A DNA stretch of 64,000 nucleotides. Source: Pseudomonas alloputida (GTDB lineage: Bacteria > Pseudomonadota > Gammaproteobacteria > Pseudomonadales > Pseudomonadaceae). Below, piece after piece: positions 59,788 through 64,000 of the stretch. The number at the start of each line of letters is the position of its first letter. Within the stretch, counting starts at the first letter, position 1. The position numbers and the translations under genes are program-made. The stretch covers positions 2,391,501-2,455,500 of the forward strand of contig NZ_CP128540.1 of assembly GCF_021283545.2 (NCBI RefSeq). Direction: 5' to 3'. The notes beneath the pieces were generated by a model that saw nothing but the letters and a program-made list of their open reading frames with translations, had not been told where the DNA came from and made no database searches.

Positions 59788-61203
59788 TCAGATGTTTACC
59801 GCAGCAATTTTAATGTCCGTATTGAATGCGCCTTCGACGAACGCGCGGGCCAAATCATCGATCAGCCAATGGATGAGTGAACAACCCGCCTCGGTGAACA
59901 CCAGCCACTCTGCATCATCGATAGCCAGGCCCATGGCGACCCAGGTATCGAGCAGTTGTTCTACGGCGGGACGCGTTACTCCACTCTCAGCCAGCAGGTG
60001 GGCTCTCTTCACACGGCTGAATACCCGGATGTAGCGCATGAACTTGACCATGAATCGTTCTTTGTCATCGAACAGCGAACCACTGGCCAACGGTAATCGG
60101 CCGCTTCGCACACGCTCCATCCAGCCATTGAGTGATTCATGGTTTTGCACCCAATGGCTGGCGGCTGTGGAAAAGGCCCCCATGCCCAGGCCGAAATAGG
60201 GAACGACTGTACTCCAGCGTTCGATCATCGTTTCCCATGAAGTGATGGCTTCTGTCTTCCTGGCTTTAACGAACCACCCCAAGGGGCTTTCCTGGTAGCC
60301 GCATGCTTCGAGGTAGGTTTTGCCAAGGAAGTACATTTCCCTGGCCTTGTATTCGGAGACCGTTGCCCAAGGTTGCTGGCGGGCCAGTTGATAACTCTTG
60401 GTGCCGGCAAATAGTTCGTTGCGATAGAAGGTGATGGAGGGCACATCCAGATTCACCAGGTCTTTCAGAGTCAGAAACACCGACTCAAGTGATTGCCCGG
60501 GCATCCCATATAAGACGTCGGTATTAACCAGATCGAAATGCTCCAGTGTGGTGGCCACCCGCTCCAGAAGTTTTTCTCGCGGCAGGATCCGCCCTTCCCG
60601 TTGCCGCAATGCCGTATCGGTGGATTGCACGCCCAGGCTGATGCGATTGACGCGAGCGCGGAGCAGTTTCAGTTTCGATGTGGTCAGCGTTGCCGGGCTC
60701 GCCTCCAGCGTGATCACCGGATTGTCGGCAAGTCGACTGCGTTGCAAGGCGCCATCGACGAAAGCCGCGAGCAGGTCGTTGTCGAGAATGGAGGGCGTTC
60801 CACCTCCGAAGTAGAGACTTCCCGCGGGTACCGAAGCTAGCCCGGCATTGTTGTAGATATCCAGTTCCTTGAGGATGACCTCGATGTATTCGCGTTTCTC
60901 TTCCACGCGTGGGCTACGCGAGTAGGCAAGGTCGCAGAATGAGCAGGTTTGAATGCACCACGGCACGCCAAGATAAAGCGCCGTATTTTTGGCAACGGCC
61001 AGTTCCTGGACGATGGCCTGCTGCGCCTGTAGGGGTGACAACGGCGCGCTGATGCTGCGGCTTGCCATGTGACGCAAGTTATCGAAGCGATGTGTGAAGG
61101 CCGTGCGATCAACCCAGAAGTGGGCGGGTACGTCTTGATAACGATGGTTCATTCGCGTCATGGCCGCATTCAGAACATCATTGAAATTCGAGTTGTCAGC
61201 CAT
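59788..61203 (-). CDS. HemN/HemW-like radical SAM enzyme
   Basis: 471 residues from ATG 61203 (GGAGG upstream). The [4Fe-4S] motif CxxxCxxC is PWCIQTCSFCDL (Cys83, Cys87, Cys90), with GGGTPS (SAM binding), then GVQSTD and the HemN C-terminal domain with a winged-helix-like end. Coproporphyrinogen oxidase itself is unlikely, given its place as first gene of a biosynthetic operon with halogenase and carrier proteins. HemN-like enzymes in other clusters methylate or cyclopropanate. Confidence 0.88.
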   Translation of the reverse strand: MADNSNFNDVLNAAMTRMNHRYQDVPAHFWVDRTAFTHRFDNLRHMASRSISAPLSPLQAQQAIVQELAVAKNTALYLGVPWCIQTCSFCDLAYSRSPRVEEKREYIEVILKELDIYNNAGLASVPAGSLYFGGGTPSILDNDLLAAFVDGALQRSRLADNPVITLEASPATLTTSKLKLLRARVNRISLGVQSTDTALRQREGRILPREKLLERVATTLEHFDLVNTDVLYGMPGQSLESVFLTLKDLVNLDVPSITFYRNELFAGTKSYQLARQQPWATVSEYKAREMYFLGKTYLEACGYQESPLGWFVKARKTEAITSWETMIERWSTVVPYFGLGMGAFSTAASHWVQNHESLNGWMERVRSGRLPLASGSLFDDKERFMVKFMRYIRVFSRVKRAHLLAESGVTRPAVEQLLDTWVAMGLAIDDAEWLVFTEAGCSLIHWLIDDLARAFVEGAFNTDIKIAAVNI

Positions 61204-61314
61204 AGCGCGCACGCGACCTCCATTGTGAATTATTTCAACCCAAAGTCCCTGGGCATTGTTCGGCAAAGAGTGCCGGCGGCGGGGATACTCAATGATCTTT
61301 TAGTCAGCTGTCAA

Positions 61315-61342
61315 TCTATATCAAAAATGTATTGCCTGTGAA
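61315..61342 (-). promoter_or_regulatory. Candidate promoter of the biosynthetic operon
   Basis: Minus strand TTCACA (61342-61337), 16 bases, TATAGA (61320-61315), 112 bases before the radical SAM start in a locally AT-rich stretch. The 594-base divergent gap 61204-61797 shows no other gene; the LysR protein encoded across it presumably binds here. Confidence 0.45.
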
Positions 61343-61797
61343 AAAGTTGATATTAATAAGTGGTGCGCGGTAATGGTTTTACGTATTTTTAAAAGGTGGA
61401 TTGGTTCGGTTTTATATGCGGCGTGGTTGATGTTCCTTGCAGTAAGTGATTTGAAGGGCATAAGTGTCGCGGGCTACGCTGAAGGTGCGAGCCAGGGCGA
61501 TACTTGCAAGAAAACCTCAATAGAATGATTATCCTGCAGCCTGACGCTCAGTGCTGATATACGAGCAGGTGTTCCTCGGCCTGTTGTTCGTGGCGTGGGC
61601 CAGGATTGCTGGCAGCGTAGGGTCCCATCTGGGTGGGCCGCTGCTTCACCACTTGCACGGGCATGGCGCAACGTGCGATCAGCCGGGTACGATGGGGCAG
61701 TTGTGAGTCAGCTGTCGTGGGTAGGCGGCGATGGACCCGCAGTGGGAAGGGGCAGGGTTATTGGGTCATAGTGATTTGCGTTATTCAGGGAGTGAAG

Positions 61798-62730
61798 ATG
61801 CAACTAAAATTTCGGCACATAGAGATATTCAAGGCGATCATGATCACTGGAACGGTCACCGGCGCTGCGCAGTTACTTGAGACGTCCCAGCCAACGATAA
61901 GCCGAGAGCTCTCCAACTTTGAAAGCAGTATCGGAATGATGCTGTTCGAACGCCACAAGGGACGCCTCAAGCCCACGGCTCAAGGGATGGCTTTGCATTC
62001 CGAGATTCTCAAGGCCTATGACGGTCTGGCACGAGTGAGTGCCGCCGCGAAAATCATAAAACTTGGACTGCGCGAGAAGGTCAGCGTCCTCAGCCTGCCT
62101 GTCCTGTCACAAACGATCTTGCCGGCCAGCCTGGCGCGGTTCATGGAGATCTACCCTGATATCAACCTCAGCCTCTCGACTCACGACTCGCCCGATATCG
62201 AACCGCTGATATCCAGCCAAGCGTACGACATCGGTTTGATCGAGGGCGTGAGTGCCCCGATGGGGACCACCACTGAACACTTGACGGATGTGGATGAAGT
62301 CTGTGTTCTTCCACCGGGCCATCCACTGTCAGCGTTTACCCACATCGACCCTCGGCAGTTAAGCCAATACCCCTTCATTCACTTGGCACCGAATGACCCT
62401 TATCGACACCAGCTGGACAGTGTATTCGCGCAGTTAGGCGTTTCGCGCAGCAGTATCATTGAAGTGGATAATGCTGCCACTATCTGTCAGATGGTGCTGA
62501 GCGGTATCGGCGTATCGATCATTAATCCGCTCGTGGCCAATACCTATGCCAGTCAGGGCCTCACCATCCGGCGCCTCACGGTCTCGGTGCCTTTCAGTAT
62601 CAGCCTGGTTCGCCCGCTTCAGCGTGGGGCCTCGTTAGTTGTCGACCATCTTGTGGAATGCATACGCAGTACCTCGCACGCGCTATGTATGCAATACCGC
62701 TCGGATATACGTCTGGCTGAATCCGTATAG
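61798..62730 (+). CDS. LysR-family regulator, probable cluster regulator
   Basis: 310 residues from ATG 61798. Winged helix MQLKFRHIEIFKAIMITGTV, GAAQLLETSQPTISRELSNF, then a LysR substrate-binding domain (NLSLSTHDSPDIEPLISSQ). Divergent from the biosynthetic operon, so very likely its regulator. Similar to OccR/NocR-type opine regulators in its N-terminus (SQPTISRELSNFE). Confidence 0.9.
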   Translation: MQLKFRHIEIFKAIMITGTVTGAAQLLETSQPTISRELSNFESSIGMMLFERHKGRLKPTAQGMALHSEILKAYDGLARVSAAAKIIKLGLREKVSVLSLPVLSQTILPASLARFMEIYPDINLSLSTHDSPDIEPLISSQAYDIGLIEGVSAPMGTTTEHLTDVDEVCVLPPGHPLSAFTHIDPRQLSQYPFIHLAPNDPYRHQLDSVFAQLGVSRSSIIEVDNAATICQMVLSGIGVSIINPLVANTYASQGLTIRRLTVSVPFSISLVRPLQRGASLVVDHLVECIRSTSHALCMQYRSDIRLAESV

Positions 62731-62816
62731 GTGAAGGCGACCGTTTTTTGCGACGCTGTGTGATGTGCACGGGGGTGATATCAAATGATGCGTGTTTCAT
62801 TCGAATCGGATATGCA

Positions 62817-62846
62817 TTGACAGTTTTTTTTGCTAGGGATTATGTT
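62817..62846 (+). promoter_or_regulatory. Candidate sigma-70 promoter of the proC-like gene
   Basis: TTGACA (62817-62822), 18 bases including an 8-T run, then TATGTT (62841-62846), 86 bases before ATG 62932. Confidence 0.6.
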
Positions 62847-62931
62847 CTGTAACTGTCCTGCCTTGATCCAGTCTGCGGGCATCCGCAGCAGCGTCTTATC
62901 GCTGCTGCTTCAATTCATAAAAGGGAATTAT

Positions 62932-63726
62932 ATGAAAACCATCTACATGGTCGGTGCGGGCCACATGGGCGGGGCAATCCTGCTGGGGTTGAAAGCGTAT
63001 TTCAAAAGTGCCACCGACTTGCGTGTGATTGAAATTGATACGCAGCGGTCGAACGATTGGCGTGCGAAGGGATTTGAGACGTCTTCACGGATTCAAACAC
63101 TGCAACCTCAGGATTGTGTGGTGCTCGCCGTGCCACCGCAGCAGTTCGAAAACATGCTCGCGGCAAATCCGGTGCTTTGTCGCCACCGTGGGCCGGTCGT
63201 TTCGGTGATGGCGGGCATCACACATGCCACGCTGGTTCGCCTGCTAGGGCATGACGCCGTCGTGCGAGCCATACCCAATACGCCCTCGGAAGTCGCCCAA
63301 GGCGTCACGATGTATTACGCACCCTCGGATGCCGATGCGGCGCTGATCGACAGTGCTCGGCAGATTTTCGACGTGATCGGGCTCTCGCTGAGGGTCAATG
63401 ACGAAAGGCAAATCGACACTGGAACGGCTTTGGCCGGCGGTGGGCCTGCATTGGTCGCGCACTTTGCCGATGCGCTTCAGGACTACGGGCTTCACATGGG
63501 GCTGGACAGCGAGCAGGCCGCGGTCGTCGCCCTGCAGCTACTCAGTGGCACAGCAGCGTTGATCCAGGCGAGCGGTAAGCCGGCAAGCCAGATCTGCCAG
63601 GAGGTGCAAACGGCCGGAGGCACTACCGAACGCGCTATCCGTGCCTTGGACGCAGCTGGCTTCAAAGGGCTGGTAAATGCGGCACTGGATGCGGCAGCCA
63701 GGCGTTCTGCAGAGTTGGGTCAGTGA
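62932..63726 (+). CDS. Pyrroline-5-carboxylate reductase (ProC-like)
   Basis: 264 residues from ATG 62932 (AAGGGA upstream). NADPH motif MVGAGHMGGAI, and RAIPNTPSEVAQGVTMYY and AGGGPALVAHFADAL correspond to the substrate pocket. The usual ALTGSGPAY is AGGGPALVA and the Lys/Arg surroundings differ, so it may reduce an imine other than pyrroline-5-carboxylate. Part of the cluster by position, followed by a methyltransferase gene 17 bases on. Confidence 0.85.
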   Translation: MKTIYMVGAGHMGGAILLGLKAYFKSATDLRVIEIDTQRSNDWRAKGFETSSRIQTLQPQDCVVLAVPPQQFENMLAANPVLCRHRGPVVSVMAGITHATLVRLLGHDAVVRAIPNTPSEVAQGVTMYYAPSDADAALIDSARQIFDVIGLSLRVNDERQIDTGTALAGGGPALVAHFADALQDYGLHMGLDSEQAAVVALQLLSGTAALIQASGKPASQICQEVQTAGGTTERAIRALDAAGFKGLVNAALDAAARRSAELGQ

Positions 63727-63743
63727 TTCCAGGAGGATGAGGC

Positions 63744-64000
63744 ATGACAACTATGACCGCGCCCGGAAGTGTTCACACTGACCTGGCGGCCTATAACCTG
63801 TACTTCGGCATGGGGCAGCGGATTACGTTGATCGACAACCCGAAGGTGTTCAGGGTGAGCCCTGCCGGAGAAGCGTTCGGGTCATTGATTGCTAGGCGTT
63901 TCGGGGGGCGTGACAGAGATGCCCGTTTTCTTGACGTGGGGACGGGGAGTGGTGTGCACGCCTTACTGCTGCGACAGTTAGGCATGCGGCATATCACCGC
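63744..64000 (+). CDS. SAM-dependent methyltransferase, N-terminal part
   Basis: Starts at ATG 63744 with AGGAGGA upstream and runs off the window. SAM-binding motif I is RFLDVGTGSGVHALLLRQLG (near residue 65), preceded by a HemK/PrmA-like segment (VFRVSPAGEAFGSLIARRF). Class I methyltransferase fold. Probable tailoring enzyme of the cluster; the substrate-recognition part is not visible. Confidence 0.8.
   Translation, partial: MTTMTAPGSVHTDLAAYNLYFGMGQRITLIDNPKVFRVSPAGEAFGSLIARRFGGRDRDARFLDVGTGSGVHALLLRQLGMRHIT

Noticed and set aside
59788..61203. Annotation of the radical SAM gene as coproporphyrinogen III oxidase (hemN)
   Set aside because: Sequence motifs fit the HemN superfamily but the operon context is biosynthetic; a haem role is not supported.
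61474..61671. 65-residue minus frame in the divergent regulatory gap
   Set aside because: No ribosome-binding site, low-complexity Arg/Ser/Pro content, would lie across the LysR promoter region.

Overview
The window reads as chromosome of a Pseudomonas of the P. putida group. Evidence: a pyoverdine uptake locus (fpvGHJK-fpvCDEF) with pvdA, an mbtH/thioesterase pair and PvdS-type iron-starvation boxes; P. putida-type REP palindromes (core GGGTTTACCCGC); a modABC operon, galU next to gor, and high-GC, tightly packed genes. Identification rests on gene content and sequence recognition only; no search was run.

Layout. 1-3.4 kb: end of a carbon-nitrogen hydrolase, a polyamine-type periplasmic binding protein and a DmpA-type aminopeptidase, probably one peptide/amide scavenging set. 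3.4-8.1 kb: SDR oxidoreductase with divergent MerR regulator, small proteins, AdhP-type alcohol dehydrogenase, DoxX, tRNA-Leu(TAA). 8.3-11.7 kb: membrane protein, then an operon of PAS histidine kinase, double-domain KaiC ATPase and receiver protein. 11.7-17.6 kb: CsrA/Rsm, topoisomerase IB, modABC behind a ModE-like site, nitronate monooxygenase, a small operon. 17.6-24.1 kb: lipoprotein, a tsdBA-like dihaem cytochrome pair, galU, a group II intron lodged at the galU terminator, gor. 24.1-33.9 kb: phosphate-binding/OmpA fusion, polyamine-type ABC operon, RibBA-like protein with a ruined cyclohydrolase half, DUF1330 protein, esterase with LysR regulator. 33.9-44.3 kb: siderophore region. 44.4-50 kb: FlxA-like protein, PBP7, then a mobile-DNA zone with an integrase remnant split by a complete IS5-type element (46331-47495, CTAA duplications), a PfpI-like protein and a short tyrosine recombinase.

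50-64 kb is the most interesting part: an accessory biosynthetic cluster. An 11-gene, mostly translationally coupled minus-strand operon encodes, in transcription order, a HemN-like radical SAM enzyme, a carrier protein, a SyrB2-type Fe(II)/2-oxoglutarate halogenase (His116/Gly118/His235 replacing the usual HxD facial triad), a chorismatase (FkbO/Hyg5/XanB2)-like protein, an unrecognised 446-residue protein, a PLP aminotransferase, a KAS III-like protein with a rearranged active site, a stand-alone adenylation enzyme, a second carrier protein, an MFS exporter and a DapF homologue in which both catalytic cysteines are serine. Divergent from it lie a LysR regulator, a ProC-like reductase and a methyltransferase that runs off the window. 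The likely logic is that an amino acid is adenylated, loaded on a carrier protein, chlorinated at an unactivated carbon, further modified and exported; chlorine may be kept or used as a leaving group. The product cannot be named from sequence.
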